This document shows, piece by piece, positions 45,205 through 56,288 of a stretch of DNA of 64,000 bases (position 1 is its first letter; every line of letters begins with the position of its first letter). Source of the stretch: Reticulitermes lucifugus (Eukaryota; Arthropoda; Insecta; Blattodea; Rhinotermitidae); the NCBI GenBank assembly GCA_026260175.1, contig JAKCWW010000512.1, forward strand, positions 16,424 through 80,423, given 5' to 3'. The notes under the pieces were generated by a model. It was given only the letters and a program-made list of their open reading frames with translations. It was not told where the DNA came from and made no database searches. A program made the translations under genes and the position numbers.

Positions 45205-45375
45205 GATTCTGTATAGCCCAGCCGGTAAAGCGATTAGCCACGTCTGGACGAAAAAGCAATCGTCGTTAGACTCCGGGCATTGAAAAGAGGTTTTGTTTTC
45301 TTCTATAAAAGGTCCAGACCGGCTGTGGGGTCAACCCACCCTAGACTTCAAGAGGTACGGTGAGTAAAGCTACAG
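45205..45375 (+). mobile_element. Degenerate tRNA-derived SINE, family B, 3'-truncated
   Basis: TAGCCCAGCCGGTAAAGCG at 45213 is A-box-like and GTTAGACTCCGGGCATT is an eroded B-box. The body GGTCCAGACCGGCTGTGGGG, TCAACCCACCCTAG, GAGTAAAGC follows the same order as the copies at 43.6 and 46.5 kb. It stops about ten bases before foldback repeat E, so that element may have interrupted it. Confidence 0.55.
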
Positions 45376-45384
45376 AGCGTGAAG

Positions 45385-45560
45385 CTGATAAATCACTTGA
45401 TTTCAGGCTTCCGTCGCGATGTTGATGAGATCTGCACTCTTCTGGGATATTATGCTGCGTCGTGTGGTAATTGTTTACCGACGTTTCGTGACAATGTGTC
45501 AGTAAACAATTACCGCACGACGCCGCGTAATATCCCAGAAGATCTGATAACTTACCTTCA
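45385..45560 (+). repeat. Foldback repeat family E, copy 2, compact hairpin
   Basis: It starts TTGATTTCAGGCTTCCGTCG, CGATGTTGATGAGATCTGC, matching copy 1. Then arms 45438-45478 and 45502-45542 pair at 38 of 41 positions around a 23-nt loop containing ACGTTTCGTGACAATGTGT. The plus strand reads GFRRDVDEICTLLGYYAAS and LPTFRDNVSV, a frame often predicted as protein in insect genomes but explained by this repeat. An acceptor-like TTTCAG|G precedes the frame in both copies. Confidence 0.82.
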
Positions 45561-46456
45561 TCTAGTACCGAGGTTTAAGAACGAGTGCAGTTGTATATCA
45601 GCTCCCCCACATGCCTTTATGGCGTGCACAGTGAAGTCACTTTAGTATACAGTTTGGATTTGTCTTTTTCTTTAAAGTATGTGATTACTTTTACAGATTA
45701 AATAAAGTTCAGTGACAATAATACAACTTTAAAGCCGATTCAAATTTAAAACCGCGGTAAAAGCTTTATATGTTTAGACACAGTGACAGTGATTTTTCAG
45801 CTCTTGCGCAAGTAAACCTCCCGGGCAAATATACGTACACTGGCTTTTATGGTATTTTAGTATAGAAAGCTAAACTTCAGGACATCTGGGCTGTCGTAGT
45901 TTACAGCAGTGATGATGTTTTGCATTGTACCCTCTGAGAATTTTCCTTTATTAACTGTGATATACCGCGCAATAATGTCACAATATTCCGTCATCTGGTA
46001 GTGAGTTTTGAGTACATGGAAAGGGTTAGTGTTTCAGCAAAAATTATTTCCTTCATGTCTTCCTTCCTTTCACATTACCTTCCTTTCCTATAAACCTTTA
46101 GTAACTTTAACTCCTTCCCTCCCCAGTTCGGTATTCCTTTCGCATGATTTGATTTGCCCCTTCTTCCCCTGCCTTCGTCAGTCTGCTTCAAGTTAAAACA
46201 TTTTAAGCAAATATGGATGAAGACGTGTGTTTACACGACAGCAGTGATAATCAGCTGTGCTGCGTTATAGCAACTTTCCTTCTGACCTTCAAATTCTCTG
46301 TGGGCGCACAAGACGAAACATCGCAAGTACACGCATATATACAGACAGGCTGTTGCAGTTATTTTATATATTTGGAGGATATTGTTTTCTTCAAAGCGGA
46401 AAATTCTTACGCATTATTTAAATATTTACCTTATTTAACCACTTTTTTTCAAATTT
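45561..46456. other. AT-rich unannotated sequence
   Basis: No gene or repeat is recognised between the foldback and the next SINE. Confidence 0.5.
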
Positions 46457-46471
46457 CACATAAGCTGTATG

Positions 46472-46760
46472 TGGGCCGTGAAAGTGTAGTTGGTATAGCC
46501 ACTTGCTACGGGCTGGACGGTTCGGGGTTCGAAACCTTGGTGGCAGTGACCTTTTCCATACCCGTCCAGACTGGCCCTCTGCCGTACCCAACGTACACTA
46601 CTATAGGTATCGCGTCTTTCTTGGAGGTAAAGCGGCGTAAGCATGGCTTGAATAACCACCCCGTCTAGCGCCAAGGTTAAAGAAAGAGTAGAGCTAACAT
46701 GTACTCCGTCCTCTGTGCCTTCATAGCCTGTTATAAGGTGAACTTTACATTTCACCTTCA
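46472..46760 (+). mobile_element. tRNA-derived SINE, family B, with decayed 15-bp target duplication
   Basis: The head GGCCGTGAAAGTGTAGTTGG, TATAGCCACTTGCTACGG and B-box CGGGGTTCGAAACC are followed by the family body (CCCGTCCAGACTGGCCCTC, TTGGAGGTAAAGCGGCG, TAGCGCCAAGGTTAAAG, GAGCTAACATG, CCTCTGTGCC). CACATAAGCTGTATG (46457-46471) and CACATAATCTGTGTG (46761-46775) agree at 13 of 15 positions and mark the insertion. The tail GTGAACTTTACATTTCACC is a variant of GGGATGGCTTTAC. Open frames crossing it on both strands are SINE read-through. Confidence 0.82.
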
Positions 46761-46775
46761 CACATAATCTGTGTG

Positions 46776-48233
46776 ATATAGCACAAGGTTGATGGTGTTG
46801 AGAAATGTATTTTCAAAGAGGCAGTCATCATGTGTCTCAAGTTTAAATGCCGTAATATAGATGTTGAGGAAAAAGAAACCTCTAATTAAATTGACTGGTC
46901 TTCGGAACGAGAATCAAACGCACGGTCTCCCGACTACATTACATTTACTGACGATATATGCATGAATCTTGGCGATTTATTCGAGCCGAAACCAGTAGTA
47001 CTCTACATTGTCTGCAAGACGAAGTAAAGGATACCATTTCATTATTTCTCTCTGTTGAAACGATGAAATGCGGGCAAGCTATTTGGATTCGAATCTCAAA
47101 ACTGTACAGCATACCGTTGCTGGGGAATATTGTGGTTTCTCTCGCTCTCCCTCAAACCAGATTAATCAATCTTTCGAAGACTAAAACTGAACTAAATTAT
47201 ACATCAAACCGAGATCACAGCTCAGAATACAGACTGTGCCTCCGTTGTAGGGACCAGTTTGTTAAATTTGCGGTGATCGATGTTTGTTATAACAGTCACA
47301 AGAAATAAGTAATTGCACTCTGTGGCAAAATGCGCAATAGCTGAATGTTAGGTGCTTGTATATATAGTACGTAGTAAACTTTAAAGGATTAAATAGACCA
47401 CGGCATCTACCTTATAAGAATTTCACATTTAAATATTCAGTAATCCTCACATTCACCGTAATGTTAGTTACTCCAGAAAGCTTTCTTATATGATGTACAA
47501 AATAAGTTATTAAATTAATATTACTTTTCCGATTCGACAGCTTCGGTGGGGAGGAAATTTAAAAATCGTAATATTTTTTGTTTCCCATGTAATAGAAATT
47601 AATTATTGGTATCCTAAGGCTCCCCATTAATTTTATTGAAGAACGACCAGCATTATATTGTATTTAAATGTGCACTGGCTGCACAGACAGAACACCTCAT
47701 TTAACTGTCACCCTAAGCGATACATGTAATTTATACGCGGTACCATATATGACTTTTCACTCCGGGCTGCAAAACCACAAACATCACAGCTGTTCCTCTC
47801 AAAAGTGAGAGATTACACCTGAAATCATATGCTGAATTTGTTGATCCCCGTGCTGTGTAACTGTGTGTTGTTACAACACATTTGTGATTACTCGTAAAAC
47901 GCTACATATATTAAAATTCAATAAACGTCTACTGAATACGCGCCACTTATTTCTCATAGCAATAAGTGACATGCAGCTGGGAAGTGTGTTGTGATGCCTT
48001 TTCTCCTTTTGAATTCTGACGTCGGTAAATTTTCAGACTTTCACACGATAGGCGTGTTGACTTATTACTTTTAAGATTTCTGTCTTGGTTTCCTTATAAC
48101 TGATTTACACACATTAATAAATATCTGAATATTGATAATTTACCTAAAAAATTAAATGCATTTCGGAAAAATTTAAACCTTCCTTTTGTTGAAAGTTTTC
48201 GTAGGAAAACCCGTAGTTAAAGTCATTCTATTC
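46776..48233. other. AT-rich unannotated sequence
   Basis: The 116-codon frame at 46958-47308 has no recognisable domain, and no repeat is identified. Confidence 0.42.
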
Positions 48234-48510
48234 ATATGTGGGGGAGAGGTGTGCTGCGTGAAGGGGTTTAGTAGGCTGACCTGATGGAAAGGGTTGACTT
48301 GGAAGACCTAGGCATAGATGGGACGATGTTAGTGAAATGGATCTTCGACAGTAAGATGGGAGGCAGTGAACTGAATGTGGCTTAGGATAGGGACTGTTTG
48401 ACTCTTGTGAGCACGGTAATAACAATACGTCATTAAATGCAGGGATTTCCTTGACAAGCTAAAGAAATAATGGTTTCTCAAGAAGGACTCTGCTCCGGGG
48501 TGTCAGTCAA
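48234..48510 (+). pseudogene. LINE family L1 polymerase C-terminal relic
   Basis: The plus strand reads VGERCAA*RGLVG, PDGKG*LGRPRHRWDDVSE, MDLRQ and, after a frame change, NVA*DRDCLTLVSTVI, matching MGE.R..YR.LVG.PEGKRPLGRPR.RW.DNIKMDL, LAQDRD.WR.LV.TVM of the family. It ends with TCTCAAGAAGGACTCTGCTC, the same 3' motif as the copy at 18.27 kb. It has several stops and two or more frame changes. Confidence 0.78.
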
Positions 48511-50412
48511 AAAGTCATTAATTTGTTAAACTGCTATTCATATCTATTGAGCTACAAAAGATACGTTCCAGGGCTTCTGATCTTGCTTGTTTCTGAATCT
48601 CTATCGTAGACACTGAGGAATATATTTTGGACGAGTAATCGGCCCGTCGCAGACAAACTACAAAGGACAGCACAAAAAAGAGAAAGGCAGACACTCTATC
48701 CTGCTTGTAGTGGATTTTTGAACTCCAAACATCTACCGCGAACTATATAAGGCTGTAAAACCAGAGAGCGTAAAGCCGCCGTGATCGACATTCTTGGTTT
48801 AATAAAACTAGTAAGTGTGTTAATGTGCGTGAAATAAATATAAGCCTAAATAAGTTTACATTGGTTCGTAGCCTGGTGAAGGGCAGCCGGAAAATTGAAT
48901 GCCTCTTGGGGGAAGTTAGTCGTCTGTAAATCATGGTTATATCGGGTGTGATGTTTGCTTTTCTAGATTGGTCTATATCTAAAGCTGTCTCTAACCAGAT
49001 TACGATGTGGAGGAACCGTCGGCAACGTCCATCTAGAGTGACTCTTTTTACAACACAGCAAACACGGAATATTACAAAGAACAGCAATTTTCCATGAGTT
49101 TTCATACCCGAGGTTCGGTTGTGTGATACAGTGACGTAGCGTTGATTTTCAGCGTTGCTGAACTGCACAATGCAATTTACGTCACTGAGTAGCTATAAAA
49201 CAAATAAAAAACTTTGAGTTTGTCGAATATTCTATTCCCGTTCGATTCTTGTTCTTTCTGGGGATCCATTCACTTTTAATCCACCATATTCTTAAACACT
49301 AAATGGTATCCCCGGACTTAAATCCATACTTTAAAAATGCAAAGATTGAATTATTTCTATGTAGAAATGCCCCCTATAGTAAGACCCTCTGGAACATATA
49401 CATATTGTATTATTTTACTTCAACCAAACAATGATAATTCTCAAGAAAAAACACTTTAGGCAGGTTTAGACCTTAAATTTGTCGTCGTCAACATGGAAAA
49501 TATAAAAGTGTTCCACTCAATGAGATGTCTACTGGACGATCAGACATATTTTATTAAAAATGGTATTAAAGAATTACTTATTTGAGGCACCTGCCTTCTT
49601 GTAATCTGTGCTTTAGGTTCGGTTAAACCTCTGACATATTTTGTAAACAAAGTAATATGTTAAAAATTAAAAATTTAAATTAAAACTAAGGAAAAGATAT
49701 TCTTAAGGGAATTGACTTTTCTATATTATCCTTACTCTTGTGCTCTTAGTTGCTGTTATTTGCCTTCCGGTTTCGCTTCTTTTAAGGGTTTTATTGTCAC
49801 ATCTCATCTACTTCAGTTATTCAGTGTTGTATATTGTATTATATGTCAGAGAATTGTCAAAGTTTTCGAAGAAAATTATACTCTTATTTGTAGGTATATA
49901 AGATTTTGAAATAAACGCAAGAATTCATAACCTCAATTAGTAAAGGAATGGTATGTCCCACTGCTGTTGAGATGGCGTTAATAGTAAGCTAAGAAGGTTT
50001 TCAAAGGTTGCGGGGCAATCCTGATAACACTTAAACTTTAGTCACGAAAAGGATTAAAAATGGAATTTTAAAATAATGGCTTTTCCAGTTTTATTGTATA
50101 ATTGTAAAAACTGTATGTTATATAAAAACGAGAGAAGGAATGTAGAAAAATCATAAATTATATTACTCGATCACAAATATAATATTGACGTTCAAGCACA
50201 ATTAAAAATAGAGCACCTTCTTAACAAAAACAGAACACCTTAAACACGACTGTTGTAACATACGAGTATATTAGGAAGAAACAAGGCCGAATGCCGTGCA
50301 TAGTGCTAAAATATGAACATAAAAGCCAAAGAAATGTAGGCCGTTCTGAATCCATATTAGTTGATATTTTTCCGTGAAGAGAGAACACGCAAAATGCCTA
50401 ATCCTTGAAGCT
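48511..50412. other. Unannotated sequence
   Basis: A minus-strand open frame of 141 codons (48743-49168, rich in Arg, Leu and Thr) has no recognisable domain. ACTATATAAGGCTGTAAAAC at 48740-48759 is TATA-box-like on the plus strand, without other promoter support. AT-rich sequence follows. Confidence 0.38.
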
Positions 50413-50452
50413 CACTACTACTACTACTAATAATAATAATAATAACAATAAT
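50413..50452. repeat. (CTA)n-(AAT)n microsatellite
   Basis: ACTACTACTACTACTAATAA passes into AATAATAATAACAATAAT. Confidence 0.92.
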
Positions 50453-53164
50453 ATCTCATCTCCCTCCGGTGTGAGCCTATGAGCCAAGAACAGCAAATTT
50501 AAAAGTTATATTATTTATTAAATTGAAATTTATTTTATTGGCTTTTCATTACTTAGACAGACCATGAAATTTGCTTCATCCGTCAAGCAATCATTCATTC
50601 TGTAAGTCCGTCCGTCCGTCTGACCTCTGACAGCCTGTACGCCACAACCTATTGGATAAACTCTACAAGCGGCTTTCATTAAATTTAATTTTGGGAATTA
50701 CTAAGATTTACTTACGCACACGCATTTGCGTTAGAGTTGGGCAAAGTAACGCACACTGCAGGACGCTCTGCATGACATGATCCGCTCATTTCGAGCTCAT
50801 ATGTTGTTCATTCAGCACTTCTCTGACCGAAAGTCGCTTTATGTAGAAAGAAATTCACATTACGTACGAAGCTGACTCTTTTCGTAATTCTTACGCTTTT
50901 CGAGATATTTTTTTTAATTGAAGGACTCGGCAGAATTATTGCCCCATTTTTAAGTTTCTTACTTGGTTATTGTAGTTACTAGTCAAGAATAGAGAAGGAC
51001 AAAAGAAGTTTCTCAGCTGGTTCTTCTTTGTCTAATTTGCAAAGAAGTGACATTTTCATAACAGTTCCTTTGGTATCGATTACTGCATGCAAGTGCCCAT
51101 AAGAATGAATTCAGTTGTGAGGCCCAACGAGCAGCTAGGACGTGCTGATTATTGGATATGCAATGGCTCGAATGATTAGATTATTGATGACTCATTCAGT
51201 TAGTTGATTCGATCATCTAAATACAGTCGCTCAATAACCATCCAGCTGTGTTCCATAGTTCTAGATATCAGGCCAATACGTACTTGATACCAAAATAGAC
51301 TACATGAAATCTTTCTTATGGATGCTGAATACGTAGTGTAAGCCTTTTTACAGATTGTAATTCAGTTCACATTACAGGATTGCATTAAATCCATGAAAAT
51401 AGTCACTCCTCCGGATTGACATTATTGTTTCTACATTACGTGTATTAAAATTAATTTGTCTAAAGCATTACACATAACACTGATGACGCTGTGTACAAGA
51501 AGACAAACTTTTGTTTGTTGCGGCCGTAAGAAGCTAACACTGAAGAACGTTGGTCATACCATTCAAACCACAGGCCTTCTAGCTTCCTCATTGGCCACCT
51601 TGGTAGAAATGATAACAAAGTAACAATTAATATGAGGCCAAAACTTAAAAAACTAAAATCTTGTTTTCTGTTTATCGTGTACCTATAACCAAGTTAACGT
51701 CTGCGCTAAGTAAGGACAAACTCTTATCTTCACGCTTCGCCCATGTTTGCTTCAAAGAAAACTGTCCTGTAACCGTCAGAGTATTGAATGGAGAATACAT
51801 TCTGTATAAATTTGTCTCTTTATATGATGTGTAGTATGGAAACTAGAACCTTTTTATACGAAAATATACATAGCGTCAACTGTATTGCAGGTATGCTACT
51901 TCGATCGAGAGAATGCTGTACAAAACATTGAAAATCACCAAAGAGAAATAAAATTAGATGCAAATAAATCATAAGATAAATACAATTTTAGATCGCAGAA
52001 TGTTCATATTATATAAAATTGCGATTAAAGGAATACATAATAAATTTGAATATTTGAAATATATGTAATTAAGATTGGGGTTCCTTTAATATTCCTAACG
52101 GTTTACGTGTTTGGATCAGTTCGAAACATGACATGTTATCCTCGTCACATTCCTAGTGCCAGTCTACTAAACCTGCAGCAGTTGTTATCGAGAGAGCGTT
52201 GGACGTATGTAAACTTCAAATGAGTTCGTCTGCCAAACATTGTATATATCTCTTTCGATCGATCTGCCATCCTAATCCTTTCGTCTCTCGCATCGAATCA
52301 TGAGCAAACACATTAAGCTCTCTCTGAGGCTTGATTGCCCAGCCCACATTCTATCTTAACATGCATAAGTAACGAAGAGTCGGGTTGAATTACAGCTAGT
52401 GTGACAGCCACCTGATGAACGAGTGACGTGCACTTCAAAGCTTATGTAATTAATTTTTGTAACGCCAAAAATGAAGGCTTGCACATTGTAAACACTGATA
52501 CTTATCATACAGAACTCTCAAGCCGACAAGGTAGCGACATTATATGATACTAGGCAGCCACTGGCATTTCGCCATATTATGGTAAAATGAACAAACCAAC
52601 ATCAGGATCTTCTCCGTTTGTTTTACATCCTTGAAGAAGCATGAAATTTATCTTCATAATAATAAATATTAGGTTCTCTACATCACAAAACTCTCTGTCC
52701 TTAGGTTACAAAGATTATTGGTTAATGCTCTTGTAGAAATAATCAATGTACATCCTTAGAAAATTGAGAAAGTTTACTGTGAACAAAATTCAGAACTGTA
52801 GTTGCTGAATCATATAATACATACAGTAAAAACTGTACTTAAAAACGTTAAATGACCCAATTATCTTCGGTTTTAAGGCATGCTTAATATTTACCAAATT
52901 CATTCTTTAAGACACCTGTCGCTGTAAAGAAAGCAAGCACATTGGTGAGATCAGAAAGTGCTGAGGAATGTACCTAGACCAAAGAAACAAGGAAGAACAC
53001 GCAAATAGCCAACACATTATAATGATGTCTTCACAATAGCTGTTCTTCACATCGTATTGTTAGAATGACACGGATAATGGGCAAAATTTTTAACACTTAC
53101 ATAAGCAGATAATCGTAAATTAATGTGTAAATGAACATGTGTTTATTACTAGCCTACTGTGAAC
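50453..53164. other. AT-rich unannotated sequence
   Basis: AGTCCGTCCGTCCGTCTGAC near 50606, then TTCATTAAATTTAATTTTGG, is reminiscent of the layout in repeat D (pyrimidine run followed by a TTCATGAAATTTGG-like motif) but is not clearly the same family. No gene is recognised in this 2.7 kb. Confidence 0.4.
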
Positions 53165-53375
53165 TTCATTTGGGATTAAAACAAGTCCTAAAATGGGATG
53201 AGAGGACCTAAACTGCGTTTATTTGGCTCAGGATAGGGACAAGCGTAGATCTGTTCTGAATGTGGTAAAGAAATTTCATGTTTTAGAGAATTAGCGGAGA
53301 TTCTTATTTGGATGAGGAGCCATTGACTTCTCAAGAATATCTTGGATCTGTGGCGTCCCTTAGCTAGTAGAAGGT
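53165..53375 (+). pseudogene. LINE family L1 polymerase C-terminal relic, short
   Basis: The plus strand reads KMG*EDLNCVYLAQDRDKR, RSVLNVVKKFHV, aligning with KMDL.EIGWE.LDWI.LAQDRD.WRALVN.VM.. and followed by GACTTCTCAAGAATATCTTG, the eroded L1 3' motif. It is only the last part of the protein. Confidence 0.7.
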
Positions 53376-53479
53376 GTAATAACACTGTTGTATTCTGGAA
53401 AGCAGGGCCTTGTGAATTGTTACATAGAAATGTTTATACATGTTACACATGCTTCCGGAATTTTTGTTCACTTCTGTAC

Positions 53480-53840
53480 AGTTACTTTACCGCAGAAACA
53501 CATTTACGATCTACACACTTTTGCCAACGTTGAGGTAATTGTATATGTTCGTCACGACAGGATTGTGCATCTTGATTACAAAACCACGTCTTACCTTATT
53601 GACTTCATCTTCCGACGCCTAGTGATATCCCGCGAGAAAAAGGTAAAAATTGGAGGGCGCCAAGTCGGGACTATACGGTGCACGATCCAAGACGGTGAAA
53701 CCCAGGCGTCGATTCTCTGTGGTTTTTCCCGCATTTGTGCGCTGTCAAGTATTCGCATCTTGACGGAGAGGCTCTCCATGCGAGGATGAAGTCTTCGAAG
53801 TCCTGCTTTCAGCTTTCCCATTGTTTCACAATACTGTTAA
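53480..53840 (-). pseudogene. mariner-type transposase C-terminal fragment, frameshifted
   Basis: On the minus strand one frame reads GKLKAGLRRLHPRMESLSV, ILDSAQ, REKPQRIDAWV, like the stretch leading to the second catalytic Asp of mariner transposases (LK..LRRVRP, LLHDNARPHT, TREK...). After a +1 shift it reads FTVLDRAPYSPDLAPSNFYL, the signature around the third catalytic Asp (YSPDLAPS at 53655-53675), then ASEDEVNKVRRG. A stop follows AGYH. The N-terminal helix-turn-helix and first Asp are missing, and no terminal inverted repeats were found. It lies about 100 bp from an L1 relic. Confidence 0.85.
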
Positions 53841-55659
53841 GATTTAATATCTTGTGTCAGTAAGCACGAATACTAAATGTTACACTCCCTTATCTTCCCC
53901 GAAACTTATGACTATTACTGCCAAAAGAGGGATGCGTTTGGATATGTTATCAGTGCGTCGTCATGAAAGTCACTAGGCTTCTACAAGGGTTTGTTTCTTT
54001 TTACGTACGGATCTGTTATTTTAAACTATAAAATTGAGGTGTGAATTATGAGACGATTAAAAACTTTAAAGAAACTTATATCACATTTTAAAATACGAAA
54101 TTTAAATAATCCACTATATTTATATTAACACAAAAATTATGTTTCTAGTAAGTGATTTTTGTATTTTATAAGTATGCTTTCTTATAATTTGTGTTGATTT
54201 TTTACTGGCTTGTTATTTCAGTCATTTACCCTCAATGTTGGAATTTCTAATGCACAGAATTCTAGAAATGAAATGGAATAAGGCCCTTCGTAACTTCAAT
54301 GCAAAGTTTGAAAATTCCCATCTCTGGCCACGATTTTTACATCTAAAACTTCCATTGACGCATGCTTACACATTTTAGTCATAGAAGGACATTTCGGTGC
54401 CACGATTTCACTAAGCGTGCAAGCTGTTCGAGCAAAACTATTTTAAGTTCTAAACTTCTCTGTACCAAGTTACGCCATTTCATGGACCTTGTAGTTAGCG
54501 TAGTAATGTCTTGCGAAGGCTGTAATCTACCTGCGTTGTTTACTATAAGTTTTAATAATTGTCTGGCCAGAGCATTTCGTAATTAGCAGTCATAATCTCG
54601 GACACTTCGTGGTGGAATGTGCTTGTAAATTTATAGTATCGTGAGAAAGTACTTCATGTTGGTGAATCAGGTAGGACAAGCAATATTTCAGTTTCTCAAA
54701 ACGGTATGGCTGAAGAGTCAGTTCTTCCAAAATGTTAAGAGATTGGGAGTGAAAAATAATTGTCATTACATTCCGCTTTGAATAAGTGATTTAGATTTAA
54801 AACAGTGGAGAGCACATTAATTCTTTAGTCTGTACTTCAGTAAATGCGAGATATTGAATACATGTTGCTCTGTCCTTATTCAGTCTATTTGTCAGCGACT
54901 ATTTTCCGTATTTTCAAATAGACTAAATGCTGGTGTCGAAAACGGCAGCTTCAGTTGTTGTTATAGTTTCAATCTTCACTAAAATTTATGCCTATTCATT
55001 AACACTGCTTTTTGTAACAAGATGTCTTTCCAGGCCTTTTAAAATTTACAGTTGCAAATTTTGAGGAACTGGTATATCAAAGTGACTTTTAACGACATTT
55101 TTATGTGTATGGACTAATATAAATGTGAGTTTTGGGAATCGCAGATAGAAAGAGACAGCTTCAAATTTTTGTGAAGAAATTCCAAGAATTTTTGTAGTAA
55201 TAATTGAGATAAGCTCCCAGTAATGCAACAGAGAGATTGGAAACAACGTTATGTAATTATTCATAACGACAGTTTGTATTAACTCTCATCAAAACATGTC
55301 GAGTGTAAGCCTCATAAATCCTACGTGATCCGTAGTTAACGTAACATTTCATTAATTTTCGTAATAAATACACAGAACTGACATGGCTTACACTTCTATC
55401 AGTTCATCCTTTAATATTACTCTGTCAATTTTGCTTCTGTTTGTGTATTTACTAAAAATATTCACTACCATTTACTTCCATATATAACTCAGGAATTGTA
55501 CTAGATGACAAATTTCTACATTATTCGTAAACTTCAACAATGGATTCTGATTACAAATTTCCTTATACATTGACTGGTTAAAATTGGGTCATTTGCAAAA
55601 AGCTGTTCATATACATACGTCACAGAATACCGATTATTAGGAATATTATGAACAATGAA
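53841..55659. other. AT-rich unannotated sequence
   Basis: No gene or repeat is recognised. Frames do not exceed about 75 codons. Confidence 0.48.
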
Positions 55660-55850
55660 TTGGGGAGTATCCTACTTGGAAGGACGCCGTCGTCTTATCT
55701 CAGGCACTTTCAAAGCATGCCGAGATTTGAGCATCTCGCAGTGGCGTTGATGAATACTCAAGTCTTCTGGGATGTTACGAAATGCCAATTGGTAAATTAC
55801 CAATTGGTAATTAGCAAAAGACACGGCGTCATATTTCAGAAGACTTTATA
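55660..55850 (+). repeat. Foldback repeat family E, copy 3, degenerate
   Basis: GGCGTTGATGAATACTCAAG leads into AAGTCTTCTGGGATGTTACG (55760-55779), whose reverse complement recurs at 55827-55846 with 16 of 20 matches. The interval carries CCAATTGGTAAATTACCAATTGG, itself nearly palindromic. The CTTCTGGGATRTTACG motif and the preceding GTTGATGA motif identify it with copies 1 and 2. Confidence 0.65.
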
Positions 55851-55939
55851 TTCGAGGGGTAAAGATTTTGCAGTGCTTACTTAAATAGAACGCCATGAAA
55901 ATGTATGGGGATTTAAAACAATCCTTCAGACAAACTTGA

Positions 55940-56288
55940 GCCTGGTATCATAATTTTCAAAAGGTTATCACATAGTCTCAAAATTCTTAAGAATGAATAG
56001 GCGCAATTCAAAGTAGCATTACGAAGATATTTAAGAAGATATTTAAACACACACACCTTTTAATATGTAGGTGGATTTTTATGCGTAAGAACGGTCCATA
56101 ATAGGCCTACTGTATATAAATCCTTTATAGTATTTTGCACTTTAATAATTCTCTGTACTTATAATGCTTTGTATGCTTTTTTATATTTATGACTTACTCC
56201 ACATTCTACTCTCGTTCTGACAAACTGTGTGTTCATGGAATGTACGTACGTACGTATGTATGTATGTATGTACGTATGTACATATGTG
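55940..56288 (+). pseudogene. LINE family L3 3' end with TACG/TATG tail
   Basis: The frame reads GIIIFKRLSHSLKILKNE*, AQFKVALRRYLRRYLNTHTF, matching INRLPLTLISLKNEKTKFKA and ALRKYLNTHSF of the 5-kb copy, with a stop after LKNE and a 12-bp direct duplication giving RRYLRRYL. The 3' UTR shares TTTTTATG, GACTTACTCCACATT and CATGGAATGTACG with the minus-strand copy. It ends in the (TACG)n(TATG)n run at 56241-56288, which is therefore a LINE tail. Confidence 0.8.
56241..56288. repeat. (TACG)n/(TATG)n microsatellite, L3 LINE tail
   Basis: Tetranucleotides TACG then TATG, about 11 units, directly follow the L3 3' UTR motif CATGGAATG. Confidence 0.9.

Noticed and set aside
46213-46761. ORFs of 151 (plus) and 101 (minus) codons
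   Set aside because: Both run through the family B SINE at 46472-46760, and phrases such as GFEPRTVQPVASGYTNYTF are translations of its tRNA-like head.
48743-49168. 141-codon minus-strand ORF and a TATA-like ACTATATAAGG
   Set aside because: No domain is recognisable, composition is unremarkable, and the TATA-like motif lies on the opposite strand at the ORF's end.
53388-53789. 133-codon plus-strand ORF
   Set aside because: It is antisense to a clear mariner transposase relic, and the plus-strand translation resembles nothing.
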